This document shows, one piece after another, positions 9,216-17,600 of a stretch of 64,000 nt of DNA. Within the stretch, counting starts at the first letter, position 1. Each line of letters starts with the position of its first letter. The DNA comes from Mesorhizobium sp. ZC-5 (GTDB lineage Bacteria; Pseudomonadota; Alphaproteobacteria; Rhizobiales; Rhizobiaceae): contig NZ_JAOWPT010000013.1 in the NCBI RefSeq assembly GCF_025753855.1, positions 112,322-176,321 on the forward strand, in the 5' to 3' direction. The position numbers and the translations under genes are program-made. The notes beneath the pieces are model-generated. The model did no database searches. It was given only the letters and a program-made list of their open reading frames with translations, and was not told the origin of the DNA.

Positions 9216-10148
9216 ATGAAACGCATCCTGGCCGCATGTCTCTTTTCGCTGTCCCTGCCTGCCGGAGCAAGTGCCCAGGAAGGGCTGACACACCGCATCG
9301 AAGCGCTGACCCGCGGAACGCAATGGCAATTGGTGGAATCGCCTGAACTGGCGTTCGACACATTCCATCCGCAAGGCTTCGCACGCGTCGGCAATTCGCT
9401 GTTCATGTCGTCGGTCGAAATCATCGAACCCACCAAGAAATTCCCGGCCCTCCAGGACGGCTTCGATCGTGATACCGGCAAGGGGGCAGGGCACCTGTTC
9501 AAGCTCGATGGAGACGGCAAGCTCGTCGGCCAGGTGAAACTCGGTGAAGGAACCGTCTATCACCCCGGCGGCATCGATTACGACGGCCGCTGGCTCTGGG
9601 TACCCGTGGCCGAATACCGGCCGAACAGCGCCTCGATCATCTATCGGGTCGACCCGGAGACGCTGGAAGCCACCGAGGTCTTCCGCTTTCCCGATCACAT
9701 AGGCGGCCTCGTCTACGATCCGCAGTCGCACACCCTGCACGGGGTCAGCTGGGGGTCGCGACGCTTCTACACCTGGAAGGTCAATGAGGACGGCAGCGTT
9801 GCGGATGCGGCACGCAAGCCCGAAGACCTGCGCACCCTCAATCCCTCGCACTATGTCGACTATCAGGACTGCGCGCTGCTGGAGCCGGGCAAGGCGGCTT
9901 GCACGGGCATCACGGAATTCCGGCTGACGCCGGAGGCCGCGCCGTTTGGCCTCGGTGGCATCGACGTCGTCGACCTGAAACAGGGCAAGCCCGAATTCCA
10001 GGTCCCGGTCCAGCTATGGACTGACAAGGGCGTCGCCATCACCCGCAATCCGGTTCTCATCGAGACGACCGAAACGGGGATACGGCTGACAGCGGCGCCT
10101 GAGGACGGCCAGACCCGCCTCTTCGTCTACGAGGCAAAAGTGCCGTAG
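9216..10148 (+). CDS. Secreted DUF6454-like protein
   Basis: A 310-residue exported protein. Residues 1-20 are a clear signal peptide ending in GASAQEG. The mature part reads as a beta-propeller-like fold with recurring motifs such as HPQGFARVGNSLFMSSVE, YHPGGIDYDGRWLWVPVAEY and GLVYDPQSHTLHGVSWG. It resembles proteins annotated as DUF6454, which have no known activity. The start at 9216 is set by the signal peptide; an in-frame start at 9114 would bury it. It converges on metZ with a 15-bp gap. Confidence 0.8.
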   Translation: MKRILAACLFSLSLPAGASAQEGLTHRIEALTRGTQWQLVESPELAFDTFHPQGFARVGNSLFMSSVEIIEPTKKFPALQDGFDRDTGKGAGHLFKLDGDGKLVGQVKLGEGTVYHPGGIDYDGRWLWVPVAEYRPNSASIIYRVDPETLEATEVFRFPDHIGGLVYDPQSHTLHGVSWGSRRFYTWKVNEDGSVADAARKPEDLRTLNPSHYVDYQDCALLEPGKAACTGITEFRLTPEAAPFGLGGIDVVDLKQGKPEFQVPVQLWTDKGVAITRNPVLIETTETGIRLTAAPEDGQTRLFVYEAKVP

Positions 10149-10163
10149 GACGAGATCCGCTAG

Positions 10164-11354
10164 TCAGACCGCTGCCTTGAGCGCGGCGTCGATATCCTCG
10201 ATCAGGTCGTCGACGTCCTCCAGACCGACCGAAAGCCGCAGCGTACCGGGATCGATGCCGAGCTCGGCGCGCGCCTCGTCTGTCAGATTCTTGTGGGTGG
10301 TCGTCGCCGGATGGGTGATCAGGCTCTTGGCGTCTCCGAGATTGTTGGAAATGAGGATCACGTCCAGCGCGTTCGAGAAGGCGAAAGCCGATTTCTTGCC
10401 GCCCTTCAGGTCGAAGCAGATCAGGGTCGAGCCACCCTTCATCTGCCGCTTGATCACATCGGCCTGCGGATGGTCGGCGCGGCCCGGATAGATGACCCGC
10501 CCGACCGCCGAATGGTCGGCGAGGAAATCGGCGATGCGCGCGGAGCTTTCGGCCTGCTGGCGCACCCGGACCGGCAAGGTCTCGAGACCTTTCAGCAGCG
10601 TCCACGCGTTGAACGGCGAGAGGCTCGGGCCGGTATGGCGGAAATAATCGTGCAGGTTCTCGTCGATCCACTTCTTGTCCGACAGGATGACGCCGCCGAG
10701 GCAGCGGCCCTGGCCGTCGATGTGCTTGGTAGCCGAATAGACGACGACATGCGCGCCGAGTTCGAGCGGCCTCTGCTGCAGGGGTGTTGCGAACACGTTG
10801 TCGACGACAAGCCGCGCGCCGGCCTGGTTGGCGAGTTTTGCAACTGCGGCTATGTCGATCACTTCGAGTGTCGGATTGGTCGGACTTTCGAGGAAAAACA
10901 GCTTGGTGTTGGGACGGATCGCCTTTTCCCAGTTCTCGATGCGGGTGCCGTCGACCAGTGTTGCCTCAATGCCGTAGCGCGGCGCCAGCGTCTCAACCAC
11001 CCAGCGGCAGGAACCGAACAGCGCGCGCGCCGCCACGATATGGTCGCCCGCTTTCAGGCTGCACAGGATCGCTGCCGTTACCGCTGCCATGCCGGACGCC
11101 GTGGCGCGGGCATCCTCGGCGCCTTCCAGCGCGCACATGCGCTTCTCGAACATGTCGACCGTCGGATTTGCGTAACGTGAATAGATGAAGCCCGGTTCAT
11201 CACCCTTGAAGCGTGCTTCGGCGGCCTCGGCGCTGTCATAGACATAGCCCTGGGTGAGATACATCGCTTCCGACGTCTCGCCGAAGCCGGACCGCAGGGT
11301 GCCGGCATGGACCAGCGTGGTTTGAGGCTTCCAGTTGCGCTTCTTCTCGGTCAT
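10164..11354 (-). CDS. metZ: O-succinylhomoserine sulfhydrylase
   Basis: A 396-residue Cys/Met-metabolism PLP enzyme that makes homocysteine directly from O-succinylhomoserine (or the acetyl ester) and sulfide in methionine synthesis. The active-site lysine is in VVYSATKHIDGQG and the PLP-contacting SRYANPTVDMFE and ATASGMAAV are present. The HIDGQGR context is typical of MetZ rather than MetB or MetC. The start at 11354 follows a GGATGG; an ATG nine bases further upstream (11363) is the alternative. Expression is likely controlled by the SAM-II riboswitch and terminator upstream. Confidence 0.93.
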   Translation of the reverse strand: MTEKKRNWKPQTTLVHAGTLRSGFGETSEAMYLTQGYVYDSAEAAEARFKGDEPGFIYSRYANPTVDMFEKRMCALEGAEDARATASGMAAVTAAILCSLKAGDHIVAARALFGSCRWVVETLAPRYGIEATLVDGTRIENWEKAIRPNTKLFFLESPTNPTLEVIDIAAVAKLANQAGARLVVDNVFATPLQQRPLELGAHVVVYSATKHIDGQGRCLGGVILSDKKWIDENLHDYFRHTGPSLSPFNAWTLLKGLETLPVRVRQQAESSARIADFLADHSAVGRVIYPGRADHPQADVIKRQMKGGSTLICFDLKGGKKSAFAFSNALDVILISNNLGDAKSLITHPATTTHKNLTDEARAELGIDPGTLRLSVGLEDVDDLIEDIDAALKAAV

Positions 11355-11370
11355 AGGCACCATCCAGACA

Positions 11371-11401
11371 CAAAAAAACCGGCCGCGAAGTCGCAACCGG
11401 T
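11371..11401 (-). terminator. Intrinsic terminator in the metZ leader
   Basis: On the minus strand a 10-bp stem (ACCGGTTGCG with CGCGGCCGGT, two G-U pairs) closes on an ACTT tetraloop and is followed by seven T residues. It lies between the SAM-II riboswitch and the metZ start, about 17 nt before the first possible ATG, so it can only act on the metZ leader. Confidence 0.75.
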
Positions 11402-11425
11402 CCATATGGCCTTGCGGCCCGACGG

Positions 11426-11480
11426 TCCTTTAGCGACTTGTTTAACGTGGCTGCAAGCCGACCGGCCAAATCACCACGGG
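11426..11480 (-). ncRNA. SAM-II riboswitch
   Basis: The minus strand carries the SAM-II hallmarks in order: CGTGGTGATTTG, a GC-rich loop, GGCTTGCAGCCACG closing stem P1 (CGTGG/CCACG), then TTAAACAAGTCGCTAAAGGA. CAAG can pair back to CTTG to form the pseudoknot, and the GCTAAA end is the conserved 3' part of the ligand site. SAM-II elements control methionine/SAM genes in alphaproteobacteria and respond to S-adenosylmethionine. Position ahead of metZ fits the family exactly. Confidence 0.88.
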
Positions 11481-11488
11481 ATAACGAC

Positions 11489-11517
11489 CCTTTAGACCCT
11501 GCACCGACTTGCGTCAA
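11489..11517 (-). promoter_or_regulatory. Candidate promoter of the metZ leader
   Basis: On the minus strand TTGACG (11517-11512) and TAAAGG (11494-11489) are separated by 17 nt. Transcription would begin near 11482, immediately before the riboswitch. The -35 is good and the -10 is weak. Confidence 0.45.
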
Positions 11518-11563
11518 TCGGGGGCATCATTAAACCTCCACGATCAAAATCGCGGAGCACCGA

Positions 11564-12658
11564 TTGCGCAAGACCGGCATTCTTCCCGACCACGAGATCG
11601 CGGCGCTGTTCGAGGCCGGCGCGCTGACCGCCGCGCGTCCGCTCGACGGCGACCAGATCCAGCCTGCCAGCCTCGACCTGCGTCTTGGCCAGAAGGCGTG
11701 GCGGGTGCGGGCAAGTTTTCTGCCCGGGCCCGACAAGCTCGTCTCCGACAAGCTCGACCGGCTGAAGCTGCATGAGATCGACCTGACCAACGGCGCGGTG
11801 CTGGAAACCGGCTGCGTCTACATCGTGCCGCTTCTGGAGGCGCTCGCCCTGCCGGCGGAGATTTCGGCGTCCGCAAATCCGAAGAGCTCGACCGGCCGGC
11901 TCGACATCTTCACCCGCGTCATGACCGACCATGGCCACGAGTTCGACAAGATTCCGGCCGGCTACACCGGGCCGCTCTATCTGGAGGTTAGCCCGCGCAC
12001 CTTTCCGATCGTCGCCCGCACCGGTTCGCGCCTGTCGCAGATACGGTTCCGCAAGGGCAATGCGCTGCTCTCCGAAAGCGAGTTGCAGGATCTGCACCGG
12101 GCCGAGATGCTGGTCGCCACCGAGCCGCCGAACATTTCCGGCGGCGGCATCGCACTGTCGATCGACCTCGGCGGCGAGAAGGGCAGCCTGGTCGGCTATC
12201 GCGGCAAGCATCACACCGGGCTCGTCGATGTCGACAAGCGCGCCGCCCACGACGTGCTCGATTTCTGGGAACCGCTCTACAACCATGGCGCTGGCGACCT
12301 GGTGCTCGATCCCGACGAATTCTACATTCTGGTCAGCCGGGAGGCGGTGCATGTGCCGCCGCTGCATGCGGCCGAGATGACGCCGTTCGACCCGCTGGTC
12401 GGCGAATTCCGCGTCCACTACGCCGGTTTCTTCGATCCGGGTTTCGGCCATTCGGCGGCCGGCGGCACCGGCAGCCGCGCCGTCCTCGAGGTGCGCAGCC
12501 ATGAAGTGCCGTTCATCCTCGAGCATGGCCAGATCGTCGGCCGGCTGGTCTACGAACATATGTTGTCGCGGCCGAAGGCACTTTACGGTGCCGACCTGAA
12601 GTCGAACTACCAGGCGCAGGGTCTCAAGCTGTCGAAACACTTCCGCGCCGCCGACTGA
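11564..12658 (+). CDS. dcd: 2'-deoxycytidine 5'-triphosphate deaminase (long form)
   Basis: A 364-residue protein of the double-length bacterial dCTP deaminase type, with two dUTPase/DCD-like halves. Visible motifs include [10 protein letters not shown] in the first half, [15 protein letters not shown], and GFFDPGFGH and [10 protein letters not shown] in the second half. It deaminates dCTP to dUTP, the first step to dUMP for thymidylate synthesis. The TTG at 11564 follows GCGGAG and fits the family N-terminus ([12 protein letters not shown]). It is divergent from metZ. Confidence 0.9.
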   Translation: MRKTGILPDHEIAALFEAGALTAARPLDGDQIQPASLDLRLGQKAWRVRASFLPGPDKLVSDKLDRLKLHEIDLTNGAVLETGCVYIVPLLEALALPAEISASANPKSSTGRLDIFTRVMTDHGHEFDKIPAGYTGPLYLEVSPRTFPIVARTGSRLSQIRFRKGNALLSESELQDLHRAEMLVATEPPNISGGGIALSIDLGGEKGSLVGYRGKHHTGLVDVDKRAAHDVLDFWEPLYNHGAGDLVLDPDEFYILVSREAVHVPPLHAAEMTPFDPLVGEFRVHYAGFFDPGFGHSAAGGTGSRAVLEVRSHEVPFILEHGQIVGRLVYEHMLSRPKALYGADLKSNYQAQGLKLSKHFRAAD

Positions 12659-12743
12659 ATCTTTTCTTCGCTCGCTTGCCGGGAAAAGCCCGCCGTGCTT
12701 GGCTGTGCGGCAGAAAAGGGGCGCCAGTGCCCGGGAGAATCCG

Positions 12744-13068
12744 ATGCAAATTTCCAAGAAACTAGTCCGGTTTGCCGCAGCAACGGCATTCGCGCTTATC
12801 GCGGGTTCAGCTTCCGCGCAGGATGCCATGAAGCTGAAGATCGGCACCGAGGGGGCCTATCCACCCTTCAACAGCCTCACCGCCGACGGCAAGCTCGTCG
12901 GTTTCGACATCGATATCGCCAATGCGCTCTGCGCGCAGATGAAGGCCGATTGCGAACTCGTCACCCAGGACTGGGACGGCATCATTCCCGCCCTGCAGGC
13001 CGGCAAGTTCGACGCCATCATAGATCGTCGCCAAATATTTCGACTTCGACATCTACGGCAGCGACTGA
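12744..13068 (+). pseudogene. Internally deleted polar amino-acid ABC substrate-binding protein
   Basis: The first 94 or so codons encode a signal peptide (ending SASAQDA) and the N-terminal lobe of a HisJ/ArgT-like binding protein, including [20 protein letters not shown] and [19 protein letters not shown]. Around 13020 the frame changes abruptly: the next bases, read one frame over, encode [14 protein letters not shown] and stop at 13068, which is the usual extreme C-terminus of the same family. About 150 middle codons are therefore missing and the junction is out of frame. The remaining open frame adds unrelated basic residues. No permease or ATPase genes of this class are adjacent. Confidence 0.8.
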
Positions 13069-13090
13069 GATCGGCCGGTCGTCCATAATT

Positions 13091-13124
13091 CAACGAGGCG
13101 GGCGCCATGGTGCCCGCCTCGTTG
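13091..13124. terminator. Bidirectional hairpin between convergent genes
   Basis: CAACGAGGCGGGC (13091-13103) is repeated inverted at 13112-13124 around GCCATGGT, giving a 13-bp perfect stem that can extend by a G-T and two C-G pairs. It sits between the stop of the deleted binding-protein gene (13068) and the stop of the dipeptidase gene (13134), the normal place for a terminator used from both sides. No strong T tract follows. Confidence 0.6.
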
Positions 13125-13133
13125 CCATAAAGA

Positions 13134-14309
13134 TCAGTCCGGCAGGTTTTCCATCAGGAAGCGGATCTGGTTACCGCCCATCGCCTTGCCGACATTCCCG
13201 TTGCTGAAGCCTGCGCCGAGCAGCGCCTCGGTCACCAAGACCAGGCCTGTGGCATCGAAGGGGGTCGCCACCGAGCCATCGAAATCCGAGCCGAGCGCGA
13301 GATGGTCGATGCCGATCAGGTCGGCCACGTAACGCTGCGCCCGCGCGATCGCCGTGGCGTCGGTGCCGCACACGGCCGTCTCCCAGAACCCGATGCCGAT
13401 CAGCCCGCCCTTCGCCGCGATGGCGCGGAGCTGGTCGTCGTCGAGGTTGCGATTGTTGTCGCAGGTGCCCTTGACCCCGGTGTGCGACACCACCACGGGC
13501 CGCGTCACCATGGCAAGTACGTCGTTCAGTTGGGTGGCCGAGCCGTGCGACAGGTCGACGATCATCCTCCTGGCTTCCATGCGGCGGATCATCTCGCGGC
13601 CGCTCTCGGTCAGCCCGCCCTTCTCGATGCCATGCGCCGAGCCGCCCATCTCGTTGTCGAAGAAATGGGCGACAGACATCATGCGGAAACCCGCATCGAA
13701 CAGCACGTCGACATTGGCGGGATCACCTTCCAGCACCTGGGCGCCTTCGATGGCGAGCAGGCCCGCGACGATGCCCGGCTCGGCCTTGCGGCGCTGCATG
13801 AAGCGCGCCAGGTCGCGTTTCGTCTTGATCAGCATGAATTTGTTTTCCGATGCCGCCGCCATCCGGTGCAGCCGCTGGGACTGGTAGAGCGCCCGCTCCT
13901 TGAGGCTGAACCACGTGCGAAACGGCCAGCGTTGCCCGATCGCCAGCAGCGTGATGTCGTCGGACTGGTCGTCATTGCGCTCGATGTTGAGGTTCGACGG
14001 CGACTTGCTGACCACCGAGAATACCTGCAGCGCGACATTGCCCTCGTCGAGGCGCGGGATATCGACATGGCCGCGCGTGCCGCGCTCAAGCAGGTCGCGT
14101 CCCCAGAGCAGCGGGTCGGCGTGCAGGTCCGCCACCTGGATGGATCGGTGCAGGTCCGCGGCGGCCCTGGAAGCGGCATAGGGCGGCGGCTGTAGCACGC
14201 CGTTCAGCGCCGCCTCAACCTGCGCCGGCAGCACGAAGAAGAAGATTCCAAGTCCCGCCACGGCCAGCAGCGCGACCACCCAAAGTCCGATTTTGACCGC
14301 CCGCCTCAT
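13134..14309 (-). CDS. Membrane dipeptidase (peptidase family M19)
   Basis: A 391-residue renal-dipeptidase homologue. An N-terminal hydrophobic helix (about residues 8-30, GLWVVALLAVAGLGIFFF) anchors it in the inner membrane facing the periplasm. Zinc-ligand motifs of M19 are visible: VADLHADPLL (H-x-D), LLAIEGAQ (bridging Glu), MIVDLSHGS and VVVSHTGVKGTCDN (His ligands), and LGSDFDG near the C-terminus. M19 enzymes cleave dipeptides, including those with D-residues. The start at 14309 has a G-rich sequence just ahead; a TTG at 14327 is the alternative. Confidence 0.9.
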   Translation of the reverse strand: MRRAVKIGLWVVALLAVAGLGIFFFVLPAQVEAALNGVLQPPPYAASRAAADLHRSIQVADLHADPLLWGRDLLERGTRGHVDIPRLDEGNVALQVFSVVSKSPSNLNIERNDDQSDDITLLAIGQRWPFRTWFSLKERALYQSQRLHRMAAASENKFMLIKTKRDLARFMQRRKAEPGIVAGLLAIEGAQVLEGDPANVDVLFDAGFRMMSVAHFFDNEMGGSAHGIEKGGLTESGREMIRRMEARRMIVDLSHGSATQLNDVLAMVTRPVVVSHTGVKGTCDNNRNLDDDQLRAIAAKGGLIGIGFWETAVCGTDATAIARAQRYVADLIGIDHLALGSDFDGSVATPFDATGLVLVTEALLGAGFSNGNVGKAMGGNQIRFLMENLPD

Positions 14310-14392
14310 ACGCCCCCACTTCCGCAAGCTCTCCCGATGGAGAGCCTGTCCGGCGAAGCGATTCGCCCAAGGAAATCATGGCTGAAAGAGCG

Positions 14393-14434
14393 TGGAGCGG
14401 GTAGCGAACCCGCGCGATCAGTTTGGGAAGCTGA
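14393..14434 (-). pseudogene. Degenerate 3' fragment of tRNA-Gly(CCC)
   Basis: Read on the minus strand, this 42-nt stretch begins with an anticodon arm TCAGC-TTCCCAA-ACTGA with anticodon CCC, continues with GCGCGGGTTCG and ends CTACCCGCTCCA. It matches the 3' half of a bacterial tRNA-Gly, but about 7 nt of the T arm are missing, the anticodon stem has a C-A mismatch, and no D arm or 5' acceptor strand lies upstream. It is therefore not a functional tRNA. Such 3' pieces are typically left where an integrase inserted an element at a tRNA gene. Confidence 0.6.
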
Positions 14435-14614
14435 CTTTATCCGTTATGTTTCAACCGCTTAGTTGTAAAACTGATACTCGATCCGATAGAAATTTATAAA
14501 CGAAATCAGTGACGCTGTAAAACTCTGAAGCATCGTTTTTGGCCTCTCGATGGGAATTGGTGAACCGATCGGCCGAACTTTAGGGATGCACGTCTCACAG
14601 CTCGCTCAATCATC
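14435..14614. other. Non-coding, AT-richer spacer
   Basis: Between the tRNA-Gly fragment and the phosphoribosyltransferase stop there is no convincing reading frame on either strand. The first 100 bases are clearly more AT-rich than the flanks (for example around 14440-14510). Together with 14310-14392, which is also empty, this makes about 300 bp without a gene. Confidence 0.5.
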
Positions 14615-15307
14615 CTACACCGCTCGCCAAAGGTCATTTTGATCTGAGGTGAATAGCGGTGACGCCAGGGCGCTGAAAACGACATCACCAAGCATTCGGT
14701 CAAATTCGTCGAAAGGAGTTTTCCAACGTTCTCCCTGCGCCATGGCGAAGATCAAAGCGCAGGGTTGGACACCAATGTGTGCCAGCAGCCGCAGAACAGC
14801 TATCATTGAAGCACCGGAACTGATGACATCGTCCACGACTACCACGCGGCGGCCTTCGAGCAGGGGCAGGACGCGCGGATCGAGAAAGATGCGCTTGCCG
14901 TGGGCGGGGCTGGTGATCGACGATATGGATTCGGACAGCTCGTCGCGATACCAGAACTTTCGCGACGTCCCGAGCGCCACCATCCGCTTGTGCCCAAGCC
15001 GCCGCGCAACGCCGTTAGCAAGCGGTAGTCCGAGCGTCGGCACGCCGATGACGACTTCCGGCGCGAAGGGCCGCGCCAACCCGACCATCGTATCGACGAG
15101 CGCGTCCTCGACAGCAAAGCTTGCCTGGTTGATGATAAGCGACGCCACCGCCTTGCCGCCCTCGGGCAGGACGCGGATCGGCAGCGCGATCTGTCGGCCG
15201 TCTGGCAGTTGCGCGGGGTAGAGGCCGCGAAAACCATCGGCTGGGCGGGTGTCGAAAGTTCCGGCGGGATAAATCTCCTGCCAGAATTCGTGCGGAGCGA
15301 GTGGCAA
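14615..15307 (-). CDS. Type I phosphoribosyltransferase
   Basis: A 230-residue protein with the 13-residue PRPP-binding loop RRVVVVDDVISSGAS (about residues 150-165), preceded by the flexible-loop region and the nucleotide-binding GVPTLGLPLANGVARRLG. This is the fold of orotate, adenine and hypoxanthine phosphoribosyltransferases. The base specificity is not readable. It starts with TTG at 15307 within a few bases of a divergent gene. Location near a nucleoside hydrolase and an adenine deaminase suggests a salvage role. Confidence 0.85.
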   Translation of the reverse strand: MPLAPHEFWQEIYPAGTFDTRPADGFRGLYPAQLPDGRQIALPIRVLPEGGKAVASLIINQASFAVEDALVDTMVGLARPFAPEVVIGVPTLGLPLANGVARRLGHKRMVALGTSRKFWYRDELSESISSITSPAHGKRIFLDPRVLPLLEGRRVVVVDDVISSGASMIAVLRLLAHIGVQPCALIFAMAQGERWKTPFDEFDRMLGDVVFSALASPLFTSDQNDLWRAV

Positions 15308-15414
15308 TGCTGGTCTCTCTGTTGCAAAAGATCGTTTCCGAGGCCGATCCGGAATCGGCTGGAATTACCATAGCCGAGTTGCAGACGGAGATCAGGAACC
15401 ATGGCATCAGTCGA
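15307..15414 (+). CDS. Possible 35-residue small protein ahead of the M20 gene
   Basis: An ATG at 15307 with GGAGCGAG a few bases upstream opens a 35-codon frame ending at 15414, overlapping the first codons of the M20 gene by 14 bp. The peptide (starts MLVSLLQKIV, then ESAGITIAELQTEIRNHG) has plausible amphipathic helical character. It could be a leader peptide that couples translation to the M20 gene, or chance. No homologue is known to me. Confidence 0.25.
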
Positions 15415-16585
15415 TAACGGCATGACGGCCGGCGAACTTGAACTGCTGACAGCGCTACGGCGCGACCTCCATGCCCATCCCGAACTGGGTTTCGAGGAGG
15501 AGCGCACCAGTGCCATCGTGCGCGACACGCTTTCCGCGGCTGGGCTGGAGGTGCATTCGGGGTTAGGCAAGACTGGCGTGGTCGGCACGCTGAAGGCCGG
15601 CAACGGGCCACGCTGCATTGCGCTGCGCGCCGACATGGACGCTCTGGCAATGCCGGAACTGGCGCAAGAGCGGCCTTACAAGTCGACTGTCGACGGCAAG
15701 ATGCATGCCTGCGGCCATGACGGACATACGGTGATGCTTCTGGGGGCGGCACGACGGCTTGCCCGGACCTGCAACTTTTCCGGCACGGTGCATTTTGTCT
15801 TCCAGCCAGCCGAGGAGGGCAGGGGCGGCGCCAAGGCGATGATAGACGATGGGTTCTTCCAGCGCTTTCCGGTCGACGCCGCCTATGGCCTGCACAACAT
15901 GCCGGGCCTTGATCCCGACCAGATGGCGGTGGTGGCAGGTCCGCAACTTGCCTCGTCCGACCGCTGGCAGGCGGTTTTTCGAGGTATCGGCACGCACGGC
16001 GCAAAACCGCATCTCGGCCGAGACGCGGTGACGGCGGCGGGGCAGTTCCTGACCGCCATCCATACGATCGTTGCCCGCCGCGTCGATCCGCTGCAGCCGG
16101 CGGTGGTCAGCGCCTGCGCCATCCAGGCCGGCAGCTTCGAGGCGCTCAACGTCATACCGGACGAAGTGCGCGTCGGCGGCACCGCGCGCGCCTATACACT
16201 AGACGTGCGCGACCAGATTGAGACGGAGATCGGCGAGCTTGCCCGTGGCACCGCGACGATGTTCGGTATCGGCTGCGACTATCGCTATTTCCGCAATATC
16301 CCACCGGTGGTGAACGATGCGGATGCAGCGTCGCGTGCGTTGAAGGCGGCGCGTGGCGCCTTGGGTGAGGGCCGTGTGCTCACGGCTTTTCCGCCATCAA
16401 CCGCAGGCGACGATTTTGCCTATTTCAGCGCTGAGGTTCCCGGGGCTTATGTGTGGCTCGGCAACGGACCGGCGGTGGACGGCGCGCTGCACCACAACAG
16501 CCACTACGACTTTAACGACGCGGCGATTGCCTCGGGCGTGGCCTTCTGGACGACGCTGGTCGAGCAGGAATTAGCGGCCGGCTGA
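15401..16585 (+). CDS. M20-family amidohydrolase (hippurate hydrolase/aminoacylase-like)
   Basis: A 394-residue metal-dependent amidohydrolase. Di-metal site motifs are present: CIALRADMDALAMPE, KMHACGHDGHTVMLLG, VFQPAEEGRGGAKAMIDDG and, near the C-terminus, a HNSHYDFND stretch. The dimerisation domain lies between about residues 180 and 290. Family members remove acyl groups from N-acyl amino acids or hydrolyse related amides in the cytoplasm. The natural substrate is unknown. The first ATG (15401) follows AGATCAGGA; an in-frame ATG eight codons later is possible. Confidence 0.9.
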   Translation: MASVDNGMTAGELELLTALRRDLHAHPELGFEEERTSAIVRDTLSAAGLEVHSGLGKTGVVGTLKAGNGPRCIALRADMDALAMPELAQERPYKSTVDGKMHACGHDGHTVMLLGAARRLARTCNFSGTVHFVFQPAEEGRGGAKAMIDDGFFQRFPVDAAYGLHNMPGLDPDQMAVVAGPQLASSDRWQAVFRGIGTHGAKPHLGRDAVTAAGQFLTAIHTIVARRVDPLQPAVVSACAIQAGSFEALNVIPDEVRVGGTARAYTLDVRDQIETEIGELARGTATMFGIGCDYRYFRNIPPVVNDADAASRALKAARGALGEGRVLTAFPPSTAGDDFAYFSAEVPGAYVWLGNGPAVDGALHHNSHYDFNDAAIASGVAFWTTLVEQELAAG

Positions 16586-16587
16586 TT

Positions 16588-17508
16588 TCAGGCGATCAGG
16601 CGTTTGCGGAGTAGGTCGAGCGCGGCAGGCGAATTGACGGTCATGGCGACGGAGATCTCACCGGCATTCGTGTCGAAGAGCAACGCGCCGGCATCGCCGC
16701 TGTTGCCGGTGTCGACGCCGAGGCCGAATCGCTCGCAGCCGAAAAGGTCGGGCTGAAGCGCATAAAGCATCACGCATGGATCGTGCAGAGGCCGGCTTTC
16801 GCCGCCCGTCGTCGACTGAAAATAGGCGTCGATCAGTTCGGCTGATATGGTCGCTGCAGGCTTGGCGGCCGCTCGCAACGCCGAGAGATAGGCACGGTCT
16901 GCCCGCACCTTGCGCGTCACGTCGAGCGGGATCAGCGTGACCGGCTGGCCAGACGCGAAGACGATTTCCGCTGCCTCCGGGTCGGCGGCGATGTTGAATT
17001 CTGCCTTCAGCCCGATGTTGCCAGGTTCGCGTATCGCGCCGCCCATGGCGATCAACCGGCCGATTCGGCTGGCGGAGGTGGGATGCTCGGTGAGCAGGCG
17101 GGCGACGTTGGTGAGCGGCCCAAGCGCCAGAATGTCGACGGTGCCGGCAGCCTCTTCGTCGAGCAGTTGCGCCAGCCAGGCCACCGCGTCGTGCCCGGCG
17201 GGCTGGGCGATTGGCTCCGGAAAGGAAACGCCGCCCAGCCCATCGTTGCCATGAATATCGGCGGTGTCGAAACCCTTGCGCGACAACGGCGCGTTGGCGC
17301 CCGCTATAACGGGGATGTCGCTGCGGCCGGCGAGCACGAGTATGCGGCCGGCGTTGCGAGTCGTGGTGGCAATGCCGATGTTGCCGGCCACCGTGGTGAT
17401 GCCGCGAATGTCGAATTCCGGCGAGTTGAGCGCAAGGAGGATCGCTACCGCGTCGTCGATGCCTGGATCGGTGTCGATGACGGTGATGCGGGATGGCTGG
17501 TGGGGCAT
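16588..17508 (-). CDS. Inosine/uridine-preferring nucleoside hydrolase
   Basis: A 306-residue nucleoside hydrolase. The N-terminal Ca2+/ribose-binding motif DTDPGIDDAVAI (about residues 11-22) is intact, with VAGNIG and the downstream ALGPLTNVARLL and MGGAIREPGN of the same fold, and a late HDPCVMLYAL. The enzyme splits ribonucleosides into base and ribose. The start at 17508 matches the family; the longer frame to 17559 is unlikely. It converges on the M20 gene with only 2 bp between stops and is divergent from the adenine deaminase gene. Confidence 0.92.
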   Translation of the reverse strand: MPHQPSRITVIDTDPGIDDAVAILLALNSPEFDIRGITTVAGNIGIATTTRNAGRILVLAGRSDIPVIAGANAPLSRKGFDTADIHGNDGLGGVSFPEPIAQPAGHDAVAWLAQLLDEEAAGTVDILALGPLTNVARLLTEHPTSASRIGRLIAMGGAIREPGNIGLKAEFNIAADPEAAEIVFASGQPVTLIPLDVTRKVRADRAYLSALRAAAKPAATISAELIDAYFQSTTGGESRPLHDPCVMLYALQPDLFGCERFGLGVDTGNSGDAGALLFDTNAGEISVAMTVNSPAALDLLRKRLIA

Positions 17509-17600
17509 GTCGGCGGATTCCTGATGGCGCGTCAATTCGGCTCTGGCCTCGCTTGCCATTTTCGGGTGAGAACGGGCAACCCTAAAACGGATGGAACGAC

